DNA of 56,703 nucleotides from Nitrososphaera sp. GTDB lineage: Archaea; Thermoproteota; Nitrososphaeria; Nitrososphaerales; Nitrososphaeraceae. Below, in pieces: positions 42,759-51,802 of this stretch; within the stretch, counting starts at the first letter, position 1, and the number at the start of each line of letters is the position of its first letter. Location: positions 1-56,703 of the forward strand of contig JBDUUL010000016.1 in assembly GCA_039938515.1 (NCBI GenBank), read 5' to 3'. Both the position numbers and the translations under genes were made by a program. Under the pieces are notes generated by a model, which saw only the letters and a list, made by a program, of their open reading frames with translations, ran no database searches and was not told where the DNA came from.

Positions 42759-45700
42759 ATGGAAGAGTCTGCGAAAATTCTTGGTGGAATTCGATTCAGC
42801 GTCTGGTCGCCTACCGAGGTTCGAAAATTTAGCGTTGCCGAAATCACAGCCCCCGAGACCTATGACGAGGACGGAATGCCGGTTCAGGGCGGCCTCATGG
42901 ACAACAGGCTTGGCACACTTGAGCCAGGTCAAAAGTGTGCCACATGCGGCAACACTTCTGCCCGATGTCCGGGGCACTTTGGACACATTGAACTGGCCGA
43001 GCCTGTGCTGCACATTGCGTTCGTCGACGATGTACACAAGCTGCTTCTCATAACGTGCAGGTCATGCAACAGAATAAAGCTCGACCCTGAGGAGCTGGCT
43101 CACTACAAGTCAATCCGCGATGCCAAAGCTGCATATGCGGTTATTACGCTAGAGAATATCCGCGACGACATTATAGAGCGGGCAAAGAAGGTCAAGGTAT
43201 GCCCTCATTGCGGGAAGGACCAGTACGACCTTATCTTCACAAAGCCGACGATTTTTGTCGAGCGGACGGACGCGGGCGAGAACAGGCTGCTTCCTATAAC
43301 CATTCGCGAAAGGCTCAGCCACGTACCTGACGAAGACCTTGTGCTGCTTGGCTACGACCCCAAGACGGCGCGTCCGGAGTGGTTCGTTCTGCAGGTCCTG
43401 CCTGTGCCACCGGTCACTGTCAGGCCATCGATTATCCTGGAGACAGGAATCAGGTCTGAAGACGACCTTACGCACAAGCTCGTAGACATTATACGGGTTA
43501 ACCAGCGCCTCAAGGAAAGCAAGGAGGCAGGCACTCCACCGCTTATCGTTCAAGACCTTGTAGACCTTCTCCAGTACCACGTTACGACCTACTTTGATAA
43601 CGAGGTTTCAGGCATACCGCAGGCCCACCACCGCTCCGGCAGGCCTCTCAAGACGCTCACGCAAAGGCTCAAGGGGAAAGAAGGAAGGTTCAGAGGGTCT
43701 TTGTCCGGCAAGAGGGTCGACTTTTCAAGCAGGACCGTAATTTCTCCCGACCCCAACCTTGCGATTTCAAACGTCGGGGTGCCGGTCGACGTTGCCAAGA
43801 AGCTCACCATTCCAGAAACGGTATCGCAGTGGAACATTGAACGCCTAAAGTCGCTAATCGTTAACGGTCCAAACGCCTATCCAGGCGCAAACTACATCAT
43901 CCGCCCCGACGGCGTAAAGATAAGGCTTGACTATGTCACAGACAGAAAGACGATAGCAGATTCAGTTGCAGCCGGATACATCATTGAGCGGCACCTTTCC
44001 AACGGCGACATTGTCATCTTTAACAGGCAGCCTTCCCTTCACAGGATGTCTATAATGGCCCATAGCGTGGTCGTCCTCCCTTACAGGACATTCAGACTGC
44101 ATCCGGCGGTATGTCCTCCTTACAACGCGGACTTTGACGGCGACGAAATGAACCTTCATGTCCCCCAGAGCGAAGAGGCGCGGGCCGAAGCAACACTGCT
44201 CATGAGAGTACAGGATCAGCTTATCTCGCCGAGGTATGGGGGCCCTATCATAGGCGGAATCAGGGACTTTATCACCGGAGCCTTCATGCTTACTAGGGAC
44301 GGAACCGTCCTGACAAGAGAAGAATTTGCAAACCTCGCCATGATTGGCGGGTATACCGGTGTCCTGCCGGAGCCTTCCGTAACTGCAAAGGACGGCACCA
44401 AGCTCTACTCTGGAAAGCAGCTGTTCTCGCTGTTTTTGCCAAAGGACTTTAACTTTGTCATCACCTCAAAGTGGAACAAAGCCGCAAAGGGCGAAGGCAA
44501 GGACGTCGTAATAAAGAACGGCGAGCTTATCAGCGGAGTTATAGACAAGGCCTCGATTGGGGCAGAGGAGCCTGACAGCGTACTCCACAGGATTGCAAAG
44601 GACTATGGCACAGACGCTGCAAGAAAGTTCCTCGATTCCATCCTGACTATGCTCAAGACATACATCACTCACAGGGGCTTTACCTACGGGTATTCCGACC
44701 TCTGGCTCACTCCAGAGACTCGCCAAGAGATTACAGATGTAATCATGAAGACTTATGAGAAGGTCTACGAGCTCATCCAGCAGTACAATGACGGCACGCT
44801 TCCCCTCACGAGGGGTCTTGCTGCCGAAGAAGCCCTGGAGCTTTACGTCGTGAACGAGCTTTCACGCGCCCGTGACAGGGCCGGGAGGACCGCAGACAGG
44901 GCGTTTCCCGACGAGAACTCGGGAGTAATCATGGCATCGACGGGAGCAAGAGGCTCGACGCTTAACATCGGCCAAATGACTGCAGCGCTTGGCCAGCAGT
45001 CTATCAGGGGCAAGAGAATCCAGAAGGGATACCATAACAGGGCACTCTCGCACTATAAGCCCCGCGACAACAACCCCGATGCGCGCGGCTTTGTCAAGTC
45101 AAACTACCGGGACGGCTTGTCTCCCCTTGAGTTCTTCTTCCACGCCATGGGCGGAAGGGAGGGTCTTGTGGACACGGCAGTTAGAACGCAGCAGTCAGGC
45201 TACATGCAGCGCAGGCTTATCAACGCGCTTGAGCACCTAAAGATAGAATACGACCAGACGGTGCGCGACCCGCACGGTAATATCATACAGTACGTTTACG
45301 GTGAGGACGGCATCGACCCTGCCAAGTCTGACCACGGTGAGGCAGTCAACATTGCAAGGCTCATAGAGTCTGAGGCAATTGTAGACGATGGCCGCAAGGC
45401 GACCGAGGACGTCATTAAAAAGATAATTTCAGAACATGCGCAGAACCTGAATCCAAGGATGAAGTCTACGCTTGAGGCGGCGCTGCTTGAAAACAGGCTT
45501 TCAAAGGAAGGCACGGAGAAACTCATCAAAAGAGTGCTCGATCTTACCGACAGGGCGCTTGCCGAGCCAGGCGAGGCTGTGGGGGTAGTGACCGCTCAGT
45601 CGATAGGCGAACCGGGCACGCAGATGACGCTCAGAACTTTCCACTTTGCAGGCGTAAAGGAGCGAAACGTCACACTGGGTCTTCCAAGGCTCATCGAGCT

Positions 45701-46577
45701 AGTAGATGCCCGAAAGAAGCCGGTTACTCCCACTATGGATATCTACCTAGACGAGGCGCACCGCGTATCTAGAGAAAAGGCTCTGGAAGTTGCCCGTGAA
45801 GTGCTTTACACCCAGATTGGAGACCTTGTTGAAAAGTCCGATACTGACTATAGCGGCATACTGACCTTCTACCTTTCCGAGGCAAAGCTGGCCGAGCGAG
45901 GCTGTACTCTGCAGGAAGTAGTCGATGTCCTGGAAAGCGCGAAAAAGAAGTACACGATAAAGGTAAACGAGAGCAAGCGCTCGATCAAGGTGACCGTGCC
46001 CGACGAGCCTGACGCACAGACCCTGCTTACGCTAAAGAACAAACTCCAGAACACCAGGGTAAAAGGCGTTCCGGACATTGAGCGTGTAACAATTGTAAAG
46101 CAGGACGATGAGTGGGTAATACAGACCGCTGGCTCTAACCTTGCAAAGGTAGTGGCAATTGACGGAATAGACACCACCCGCACTACAACCAACAACGTCT
46201 ACGAGATCTGGCAGGTTCTCGGCATCGAGGCTGCGCGTACCGCGCTTGTCCGCGAAATAACAAACACGCTGGAAGAGCAGGGCCTTGAAGTGGACGTGAG
46301 GCACATCATGCTTGTGGCCGATCTCATGACCTCAAAGGGATACTTGCAACAAATCGGAAGGCACGGAATTGCAGGAACAAAGACTTCTGTCCTTGCCAGG
46401 GCAGCGTTTGAAATCACTGTCCCCACGATTGCCAGAGCATCCCTTGAAGGGCAGGTCGAGACGCTGAAAGGAGTGACAGAAAACGTTATAGTGGGAGCAA
46501 CCGTACCAGTCGGCACTGGAATGGTTGACCTTTACATGAAGGTTGGCGACGGAGATCAAGATAATGAAGGCAATTGA
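42759..46577 (+). CDS. rpoA: RNA polymerase subunit A (A' and A'' in one gene)
   Basis: This is a 1272-residue largest subunit. Zinc site residues are in CATCGNTSARCPGHFGH near residue 61, with CRSCN and CPHCG following. The catalytic loop NADFDGDEMNLHVP gives Asp458, Asp460 and Asp462. The A'' part (EPGEAVGVVTAQSIGEPGTQMT in parts, near residue 940) continues in the same frame. In most archaea A' and A'' are separate genes, and the fused form is a signature of this phylum. GGGAGGGAG precedes the ATG. The stop overlaps rpl30e by 14 bases. Confidence 0.98.
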   Translation: MEESAKILGGIRFSVWSPTEVRKFSVAEITAPETYDEDGMPVQGGLMDNRLGTLEPGQKCATCGNTSARCPGHFGHIELAEPVLHIAFVDDVHKLLLITCRSCNRIKLDPEELAHYKSIRDAKAAYAVITLENIRDDIIERAKKVKVCPHCGKDQYDLIFTKPTIFVERTDAGENRLLPITIRERLSHVPDEDLVLLGYDPKTARPEWFVLQVLPVPPVTVRPSIILETGIRSEDDLTHKLVDIIRVNQRLKESKEAGTPPLIVQDLVDLLQYHVTTYFDNEVSGIPQAHHRSGRPLKTLTQRLKGKEGRFRGSLSGKRVDFSSRTVISPDPNLAISNVGVPVDVAKKLTIPETVSQWNIERLKSLIVNGPNAYPGANYIIRPDGVKIRLDYVTDRKTIADSVAAGYIIERHLSNGDIVIFNRQPSLHRMSIMAHSVVVLPYRTFRLHPAVCPPYNADFDGDEMNLHVPQSEEARAEATLLMRVQDQLISPRYGGPIIGGIRDFITGAFMLTRDGTVLTREEFANLAMIGGYTGVLPEPSVTAKDGTKLYSGKQLFSLFLPKDFNFVITSKWNKAAKGEGKDVVIKNGELISGVIDKASIGAEEPDSVLHRIAKDYGTDAARKFLDSILTMLKTYITHRGFTYGYSDLWLTPETRQEITDVIMKTYEKVYELIQQYNDGTLPLTRGLAAEEALELYVVNELSRARDRAGRTADRAFPDENSGVIMASTGARGSTLNIGQMTAALGQQSIRGKRIQKGYHNRALSHYKPRDNNPDARGFVKSNYRDGLSPLEFFFHAMGGREGLVDTAVRTQQSGYMQRRLINALEHLKIEYDQTVRDPHGNIIQYVYGEDGIDPAKSDHGEAVNIARLIESEAIVDDGRKATEDVIKKIISEHAQNLNPRMKSTLEAALLENRLSKEGTEKLIKRVLDLTDRALAEPGEAVGVVTAQSIGEPGTQMTLRTFHFAGVKERNVTLGLPRLIELVDARKKPVTPTMDIYLDEAHRVSREKALEVAREVLYTQIGDLVEKSDTDYSGILTFYLSEAKLAERGCTLQEVVDVLESAKKKYTIKVNESKRSIKVTVPDEPDAQTLLTLKNKLQNTRVKGVPDIERVTIVKQDDEWVIQTAGSNLAKVVAIDGIDTTRTTTNNVYEIWQVLGIEAARTALVREITNTLEEQGLEVDVRHIMLVADLMTSKGYLQQIGRHGIAGTKTSVLARAAFEITVPTIARASLEGQVETLKGVTENVIVGATVPVGTGMVDLYMKVGDGDQDNEGN

Positions 46578-46893
46578 GAAGGTAATCAAGGAAGCAATCA
46601 CCACAAATAAGTACAAGAGCGGAGTCAAGGAAGTTTCAGGCTCGGTAAAGGGATCGAAGCTTCTCATAATATCAAGGTCAATCGATGCAAAGGACAGGAC
46701 AAAGATAGAGGACCAGGCCAAGGCCTCAAACATCCCGATTTACCAGTTCGCAGGCAACTCTATAGAGCTTGGAAAGCTGTGCAACAGGCCCTTCCGCGTG
46801 ACTGCAATTGCGATAAAGACCGGAACCAACGAAGAGATTCAGTCAATACTTGCGGACGTCGCAAGCAAGAACCCAACCCAGGCCAAAGGCTAG
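46564..46893 (+). CDS. rpl30e: Ribosomal protein L30e-like
   Basis: This is a 109-residue L7Ae/L30e-fold protein. From ATG at 46564 it begins MKAIEKVIKEAITTNKYKSG. KLLIISRSIDAK, the PIYQFAGNSIELGKLCNRPF part and VTAIAI follow, matching the family. It binds ribosomal RNA and sits in the usual archaeal place after rpoA, overlapping that gene by 14 bases. A longer frame opens at 46543 but lies inside rpoA. A T-run (46898-46904) after its stop may end some transcripts. Confidence 0.94.
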   Translation: MKAIEKVIKEAITTNKYKSGVKEVSGSVKGSKLLIISRSIDAKDRTKIEDQAKASNIPIYQFAGNSIELGKLCNRPFRVTAIAIKTGTNEEIQSILADVASKNPTQAKG

Positions 46894-46897
46894 GCCT

Positions 46898-46904
46898 GAT
46901 TTTT
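46898..46904 (+). terminator. T-tract after rpl30e
   Basis: TTTTTTT lies five bases after the rpl30e stop. It is followed by a TATA-like AACTTAAAT at about 46923-46931, so nusA-rps12-rps7 may also have their own promoter. Confidence 0.45.
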
Positions 46905-46959
46905 TTGCCTCCAATTCGTCAAAACTTAAATTGAACCTTACAGCTGTGGTTGTGTTGTG

Positions 46960-47034
46960 ATGCCTGCTATCGTTGCCACGACATCGACTAGTGGCGGTGT
47001 CGCGCTACTTTCAGAGGGACTACGTAAAGTTTGA
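46960..47034 (+). CDS. Possible 24-residue leader ORF upstream of nusA
   Basis: An ATG at 46960 opens a 24-codon frame that reads MPAIVATTSTSGGVALLSEG plus four residues and ends with TGA overlapping the nusA start codon (TTGA). A TATA-like AACTTAAAT is about 30 bases upstream of the ATG, fitting a leaderless start. The frame may simply couple translation into nusA. I cannot tell from one sequence whether the peptide itself matters. Confidence 0.4.
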   Translation: MPAIVATTSTSGGVALLSEGLRKV

Positions 47035-47510
47035 CGGAGATAAAGCTCACCTCTGACGAACTTAGGCTAATGTCTCTTTTCCAGAGCGTCACCACCGCGA
47101 CCGCAAGGGACTGCATCGTTGATGAGCGAATGGACCGCGTCATTTTTGTCGTAAACAAAGGCCAGATGGGCCTTGCAATCGGCAAAGGTGGTGCCACAAT
47201 CAAACAGTTGCAGAATGTTGTAGGGCGCAAGGTAGAGCTGGTTGAGTTTTCAGAGGACGCGGCCGAGTTTATCCGCAACATGCTCAATGCGGAACTCATA
47301 AACGAAATTAGGCTTTCAGACAGGATTGACGGCACAAAGCAAGCAGTGGTCGTTGTTGACGCCAAAAAGAAGGGAGCTGTAGTCGGCAGGGAGGGCAGAA
47401 ACGCCGAGAAGGCAAGGCTCCTTGCAAAGCGATACTTCCAAATAACCAGTCTACTGATAGTAAGCCCCGAGCAACAGCTAGCAGGTAATAGCAACAGGAT
47501 GGAAATGTGA
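47031..47510 (+). CDS. nusA: Transcription factor NusA-like, KH domains
   Basis: This 159-residue archaeal NusA consists of KH RNA-binding domains without the bacterial N-terminal and S1 parts. [22 protein letters not shown] (GxxG loop near residue 53) is in the first KH domain, and [26 protein letters not shown] is in the second, each given here as the key loop. The start is TTG at 47031, which overlaps the stop of a short upstream frame. It lies between rpl30e and rps12 as in other archaea. Confidence 0.94.
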   Translation: MTEIKLTSDELRLMSLFQSVTTATARDCIVDERMDRVIFVVNKGQMGLAIGKGGATIKQLQNVVGRKVELVEFSEDAAEFIRNMLNAELINEIRLSDRIDGTKQAVVVVDAKKKGAVVGREGRNAEKARLLAKRYFQITSLLIVSPEQQLAGNSNRMEM

Positions 47511-47514
47511 AAAA

Positions 47515-47952
47515 ATGGGTAAATCACCTTTAGGATTGTTTGCAGGCAGGGTTCTGCGCGCAAAGAAAAGCCGCGGACGCTGGGCTGACAAGTATTACAA
47601 GAGAAGAATGCTCATGCTTGACAAGAAGGCGAACCCTCTGGAGGGTGCACCTCAGGCAAGGGGCATAGTGCTGGAAAAAGTCGGCATCGAATCAAAGCAG
47701 CCAAACTCTGCGGTGCGCAAGTGTGTCAGAGTGCAGCTGATAAAGAACGGCAAGTCGGTCACTGCATTTTTGCCCCGAGACGGCGCACTTAACTTTGTCG
47801 ACGAGCACGACGAAGTGATCATTGGCGGAATCGGAGGGTCGATGGGAGGAGCAATGGGCGATATTCCGGGAGTCAGATGGCAGGTATTCAAGGTCAACGG
47901 AGTGTCGTTGAATGAACTTGTACATGGAAGAAAGGAGAAGCCGAGAAGATGA
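47515..47952 (+). CDS. rps12: Ribosomal protein S12 (uS12)
   Basis: This 145-residue ribosomal protein of the decoding centre has the archaeal/eukaryotic-type core: [34 protein letters not shown] and the downstream [27 protein letters not shown] is the conserved loop facing A-site tRNA. ATG at 47515 begins four bases after the nusA stop. The stop overlaps the rps7 start (ATGA). Confidence 0.97.
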   Translation: MGKSPLGLFAGRVLRAKKSRGRWADKYYKRRMLMLDKKANPLEGAPQARGIVLEKVGIESKQPNSAVRKCVRVQLIKNGKSVTAFLPRDGALNFVDEHDEVIIGGIGGSMGGAMGDIPGVRWQVFKVNGVSLNELVHGRKEKPRR

Positions 47953-48557
47953 GCGGGAAGGAACAGATCAACATTCTACTTTTTAACAAGTGGGACACGA
48001 CAACCATTGGCGTCAACGACATCGGCCTCAAGCGAGTCATCAAGCTGGATCCGGCCGCGGCAATTCCCAATACCTTTGGGAGGCATGAGCACCAACGGCT
48101 CAAAAAGGCCGAAGTCCACATCGTGGAACGGCTCGCAAACAAACTGATGCACTTCGGCAAAAAATATGCAAAGAACACGGGCAGAATGGGAGGCAAGAAG
48201 GCAAAGTCGCTCAACATTGTCAGGTCGGCATTTGAAATCATTCACCTCGAAACTGGCAAGAATCCGGTCGAGCTTTTGGTCAGGGCAATCGAGAACTCTT
48301 CGCCGAACGAGGACACCACTAGGATTGTCTACGGTGGTGTGGTTTACCACGTATCGGTCGATGTCGCGCCGCTTCGGAGGATAGACTTGGCCCTACGGTT
48401 TATCGCAGAGGGCGTCCGCGAATCCACTTATTCAAGCCCACAGACAATAGAAGAGGCCCTTGCCAAGGAAATCATTCTGGCGTCAAACAACGACATGGCC
48501 AGTCACGCCGTCAAGAAGAAGAACGAGCAAGAAAGAATCTCGATGGCATCGAGATAA
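47949..48557 (+). CDS. rps7: Ribosomal protein S7 (uS7)
   Basis: This is a 202-residue small-subunit head protein. [21 protein letters not shown] begins the archaeal-type N-terminus (in shortened form). [22 protein letters not shown] is the RNA-binding core, and [19 protein letters not shown] follows. ATGA overlap links it to rps12. In many archaea elongation factor 1A and S10 follow, but here a T-rich stretch ends the operon and an unrelated gene begins. Confidence 0.97.
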   Translation: MSGKEQINILLFNKWDTTTIGVNDIGLKRVIKLDPAAAIPNTFGRHEHQRLKKAEVHIVERLANKLMHFGKKYAKNTGRMGGKKAKSLNIVRSAFEIIHLETGKNPVELLVRAIENSSPNEDTTRIVYGGVVYHVSVDVAPLRRIDLALRFIAEGVRESTYSSPQTIEEALAKEIILASNNDMASHAVKKKNEQERISMASR

Positions 48558-48563
48558 CCATAC

Positions 48564-48592
48564 TTTCTTACTTTTTCCCCTTTAGCAATCTA
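48564..48592 (+). terminator. T-rich terminator after rps7
   Basis: The stretch has repeated T-runs (CTTTCTTACTTTTTCCCC and TTTAG) right after the rps7 stop. It fits a factor-independent archaeal terminator that closes the rpoH-rps7 operon. Confidence 0.6.
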
Positions 48593-48605
48593 CGATTCTC
48601 AATAA

Positions 48606-48617
48606 TTAAATAATATT
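48606..48617 (+). promoter_or_regulatory. TATA box of the rfcL operon
   Basis: TTAAATAATATT lies 20-31 bases before the ATG at 48637, which predicts a leaderless message. Confidence 0.6.
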
Positions 48618-48636
48618 CCCGTCGCATCAAGAGCGC

Positions 48637-49770
48637 ATGAGCGGCAAGGACAAGTCGGTGTTCTCAAAGGAGGCTCTGATGAGCACTCAGTCAGGGAAGG
48701 ACATTCTAAAGCAGGGCCTGCTTCGCAGCAAGGGCTACAAGCAATTCAACCAGTACAAGGAGAAGACTGAGCGCGAATTCGGCGCCTTTTCGTCGCGCTT
48801 TGCTTTGTCGCTGCACAAGCTAATTGAAAGCGACGCATCCGTTTCCAAGACAATGGACAACTTTGCGTCAGAGGTCGGGTCTGCTCTTCTTGTTCCCCGC
48901 GAGAGCGAATATGTCGCCCTCAGGGAGCGACTTTCGTCACTCCCGGTGCTGCAGGACAGGGTTGCGAGGATACTAGATTCAAACTTTGTTAAAATGACAT
49001 TTCCGGTTTTCCACGCCCTTTTTGACTCGTCCGCTGCGTTCTTTGGCGATTCCGTCGCAGAGGATAAGAAAAACGCGGTGATCGATGGCCACATTATTGC
49101 CATCGACCTGTCCGAGCCGATGGACCGAATTGTCGACCGCGACGAGGACCTGGAATACCTGGAAGAATACAAGTTCATGTGCCCGTACATACTCGCGCTG
49201 GCAAGGGAGAAAATCGCAATCGGCGGTGACAGGGTACTTGCGGCATTTGAGGAAGGCTTCAAGGACGCTCGAAAAGGCCAGGCAATAGATGTCGGCCTCA
49301 AGCAGCGACCCCTGAGCATATCTGACGAGAAGATGGCAGATTGCTACAAAAAATACAGGGCAGTCATGGGCACGGCTGGCCGGAACATGGCGCTTGATAG
49401 GAGGCCACTTGGCGACATCTTTTACCTAGGAATGGCCAAAGCTGCAGAGTCCGTCGGTTGCGGAAACGAGATAGAGGATGCCATAAAGAACGGGTACGTG
49501 AAGATTCCATCATGGCCGCTTTATTTTGCTCTGAACTCTAACGATGTCAAGAGGGGCTTTGAGTTGTGCATGCAAAAGGCCGACCTGTACCTGCAGGAGG
49601 CAAAGCTTGCGCTTGACATGCTGCCGGAAAAATTTGAATACCGGCCGTTCTTGGAGTTTCTGTTTCTCACGGTGAGGCACTACAACGAATACTGGTATCT
49701 CGAGCTTTTGAGACGGTCACCGTTTAGGGAATTTAGGGAAAGAATCGAAGGGCTAGGGCAAATACATTGA
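48637..49770 (+). CDS. Conserved protein of unknown function in the rfcL operon
   Basis: This is a 377-residue, largely helical soluble protein. Residues 1-70 are basic and charged (SKEALMSTQSGKDILKQGLL, then KEKTEREFGAF). The core has LEEYKFMCPYILALAREKIAI, YKKYRAVMGTAGRNMALDRRP and the late YRPFLEFLFLTVRHYNEYWYLELLRRSPF in parts. There is no Walker motif, metal-Cys cluster or membrane segment, so it is not primase large subunit or another RFC subunit. It ends one base before rfcL. The position suggests a partner of clamp loading or replication. I do not recognise the family. Confidence 0.65.
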   Translation: MSGKDKSVFSKEALMSTQSGKDILKQGLLRSKGYKQFNQYKEKTEREFGAFSSRFALSLHKLIESDASVSKTMDNFASEVGSALLVPRESEYVALRERLSSLPVLQDRVARILDSNFVKMTFPVFHALFDSSAAFFGDSVAEDKKNAVIDGHIIAIDLSEPMDRIVDRDEDLEYLEEYKFMCPYILALAREKIAIGGDRVLAAFEEGFKDARKGQAIDVGLKQRPLSISDEKMADCYKKYRAVMGTAGRNMALDRRPLGDIFYLGMAKAAESVGCGNEIEDAIKNGYVKIPSWPLYFALNSNDVKRGFELCMQKADLYLQEAKLALDMLPEKFEYRPFLEFLFLTVRHYNEYWYLELLRRSPFREFRERIEGLGQIH

Positions 49771-49771
49771 C

Positions 49772-51037
49772 ATGATGTGGTCCGAAAAACATCGGCCAAG
49801 CAAAGTCGAACAAATGATTGGAAATGAGCAGGAAAGACTGGCAGCTGTACGCTGGATTGCGAGCTGGGCTAGAGGCACGAAGCCACTGCTGCTTGTCGGT
49901 CCTCCTGGCATCGGCAAGACCACCCTTGCAAGAATTCTGGCTGCGCAGTTTGATTATGACCTGGTTGACATGAATGCCAGCGACACGAGGAACAAGGCCT
50001 CGCTTCGGGAAAGGATACTTCCCGTGCTGTCAAATACGAGCAACCTTCTCGGCCGGCGGATACTGCTCTTCCTGGACGAGGTTGACGGAATCGCCGGAAG
50101 GGAGGATAGCGGAGGGCTTGAGGCTCTGACGGAGATGATGAAGGAGCCGACAGTGCCCGTAATAATGGCTGCAAACGAAAAGAGCGCGAAAATTAAGGAT
50201 CTTGCCAAGGTGTGCAAGACAATCGAGTTTTCACGGATTCCACCGCGCGAACTTCAGATGTTCTTGGATCATGTCCTAATAGTCGAGGGCAGGAGTCTGG
50301 GGCCGGGCGACAAGAGGGCGGCAATCACTACGAGCGGCGGGGATGTCCGGGCTCTTCTGAACAATGCACAGTCGAGGGCTGCCGGTTACGCCACCGGATC
50401 AAAAAGCGCCCCCGAGCTCGAGATTTCCCACGCCCTCAACAGATATTTTTCCTCCACTTCAAGGGAGGAAGCTATCGGCGCCTTTCTGGCCGCCGATGCA
50501 TCATACCCGGATCCCAGATTCGAAGGTATGAGCCCAGAACTTAGAAGAAAAGACATGATTGCGGCCCTTTTTTCAAGTATAGTATCCTCGCTAGCTAGCA
50601 GGGAGAAGGACCGAGATGGCAAAACTGACGATATGGCACCCATGCTGGACATCATTTCAAAGGCGGACATGGTGGTAGGCAGGGCCGGCAGCAACAGGGA
50701 ATGGGCATTGCTCAAGTACGTCGCCCCAATGCTCTCCCAGGGGCTGTACGAGCTTACGAGAAATAAAGGGATCAAGTATTCGCAGTATTCGCTCCCCTGG
50801 CCGTTGATGGGCCCGCTGTATGCGCGCGGCCAGACCACGAGGAAATTGGCAGCCGCGCTGGCGCCTGCCACCATCACCTCTAGGAGGACATGCAGCGCTG
50901 CAATGCTTCCCTATCTTCTGCAAATCCTTGCCAGGCATGAGCCAAAAGTTGACATAGAGCGCTTCGCGCTAGAGAACTTTGGCGACGAGTCGGTTGCAGA
51001 GTCGCTCGTGAAGGTCTTGGAGAGGAAATTGACATGA
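49772..51037 (+). CDS. rfcL: Replication factor C large subunit
   Basis: This 421-residue AAA+ large subunit of the clamp loader has Walker A GPPGIGKT at residues 43-50 and Walker B LFLDEVDG with Asp102-Glu103. The sensor region MAANEKSAKIK lies near residue 130. RFC-L opens PCNA at primer ends together with RFC-S, encoded at 25.9 kb in this window. It is shorter than euryarchaeal RFC-L and has no C-terminal PIP box that I can see. Its stop overlaps the next gene (ATGA). Confidence 0.95.
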   Translation: MMWSEKHRPSKVEQMIGNEQERLAAVRWIASWARGTKPLLLVGPPGIGKTTLARILAAQFDYDLVDMNASDTRNKASLRERILPVLSNTSNLLGRRILLFLDEVDGIAGREDSGGLEALTEMMKEPTVPVIMAANEKSAKIKDLAKVCKTIEFSRIPPRELQMFLDHVLIVEGRSLGPGDKRAAITTSGGDVRALLNNAQSRAAGYATGSKSAPELEISHALNRYFSSTSREEAIGAFLAADASYPDPRFEGMSPELRRKDMIAALFSSIVSSLASREKDRDGKTDDMAPMLDIISKADMVVGRAGSNREWALLKYVAPMLSQGLYELTRNKGIKYSQYSLPWPLMGPLYARGQTTRKLAAALAPATITSRRTCSAAMLPYLLQILARHEPKVDIERFALENFGDESVAESLVKVLERKLT

Positions 51038-51420
51038 GCGCATCTCCCAAAGACTGGCTCAAAATTCCGCTCAAGTTCCGCGGCAGGTGCTCGGCCTGTG
51101 GCCGCGAAATCCCGTCCGGCGAGGTTGCTTTGTGGTCCAAGGCTTCAAAGACGGTCAGGCATGTCTCCTGCGAGCCACCGCAATCCGCCAACGAAACTCC
51201 AATTCCCGAGGCCCCTGCACCGGTGATGGAGCTTGACTGCTTTATCTGCGGCAAGCCTTCGGGCTGCGGAAAATGCAGTCTGGCCCTTGACTGCGACAGG
51301 ACCATGGTGTCACAGGGGTGTATTTGCGAGGAATGCTTTGCCGGAGACGGAGATCCGTATATTGCCTATCAGCGCGAGTTTCTAAAGAAGGCAAGGAAGA
51401 TTCCAAAAGTTAAAATTTGA
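51034..51420 (+). CDS. Two-zinc-site protein in the rfcL operon
   Basis: This 128-residue protein has two cysteine-rich units. The first, GRCSACGREIPSGEVALW with a later VRHVSC, is a treble-clef-like zinc site. The second, CFICGKPSGCGKCSLALDC then CICEECF, has seven cysteines. The pattern CxxC...GE.A.W...VRH..C recalls small zinc domains attached to nucleases and repair proteins. The ATG overlaps the rfcL stop codon, so translation is coupled. Nucleic-acid or protein binding is inferred only from that pattern and from context. Confidence 0.65.
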   Translation: MSASPKDWLKIPLKFRGRCSACGREIPSGEVALWSKASKTVRHVSCEPPQSANETPIPEAPAPVMELDCFICGKPSGCGKCSLALDCDRTMVSQGCICEECFAGDGDPYIAYQREFLKKARKIPKVKI

Positions 51421-51441
51421 ACATGATGACCTGATGTCTGA

Positions 51442-51654
51442 ATGTCAAGCGACTACGAGCAGAACGTGGGAAAACTGCTGGCCGAAAAGAAGGCGGCGCT
51501 TGAAAAACTCCAAAGCGACCCTGTTCGCAACAGGCTTGAAATCGCATCGCTTACCACCGAAATCGAGACTCTTCAATCTCTTTACGAGAACTATAACCTG
51601 GGAATGAACGTTTTTCGCAGAGCGCAGGGCGGCCGAGCGGGCCTGCGAGAATAG
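51442..51654 (+). CDS. Small coiled-coil protein
   Basis: This is a 70-residue helical protein. Residues 5-50 have the heptad pattern of a coiled coil (VGKLLAEKKAALEKLQ, then NRLEIASLTTEIETLQSLY). The tail RRAQGGRAGLRE is basic. It begins 21 bases after the zinc-protein stop on the same strand and is probably the last gene of the 48637-51654 operon. It could be a dimerisation partner of the zinc protein or of the unknown first gene. The family is not recognised. Confidence 0.55.
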   Translation: MSSDYEQNVGKLLAEKKAALEKLQSDPVRNRLEIASLTTEIETLQSLYENYNLGMNVFRRAQGGRAGLRE

Positions 51655-51767
51655 ATTTTCCGCGTTATGCACACCGGACGTGAAATATCCGCCTAATCGG
51701 CGAATAAACATCAATCTTTACGCCACATGTTTCGACTTGAACAAGAATCTTTAACGCTAATAATGAA

Positions 51768-51775
51768 TTTATATT
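51768..51775 (+). promoter_or_regulatory. TATA box of the carboxylase operon
   Basis: TTTATATT lies 28-35 bases before the ATG at 51803. Transcription would start about at 51796-51800, giving a very short leader. Confidence 0.6.
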
Positions 51776-51802
51776 GCCAAAAGCTGGCTAATTTCACGTT
51801 CT

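Noticed and set aside
51423-51445. C-box-like ATGATGA followed by CTGATG and CTGA, resembling a C/D guide RNA
   Set aside because: The boxes are adjacent with no room for guide sequences, and the stretch lies in the gap before a coding start.
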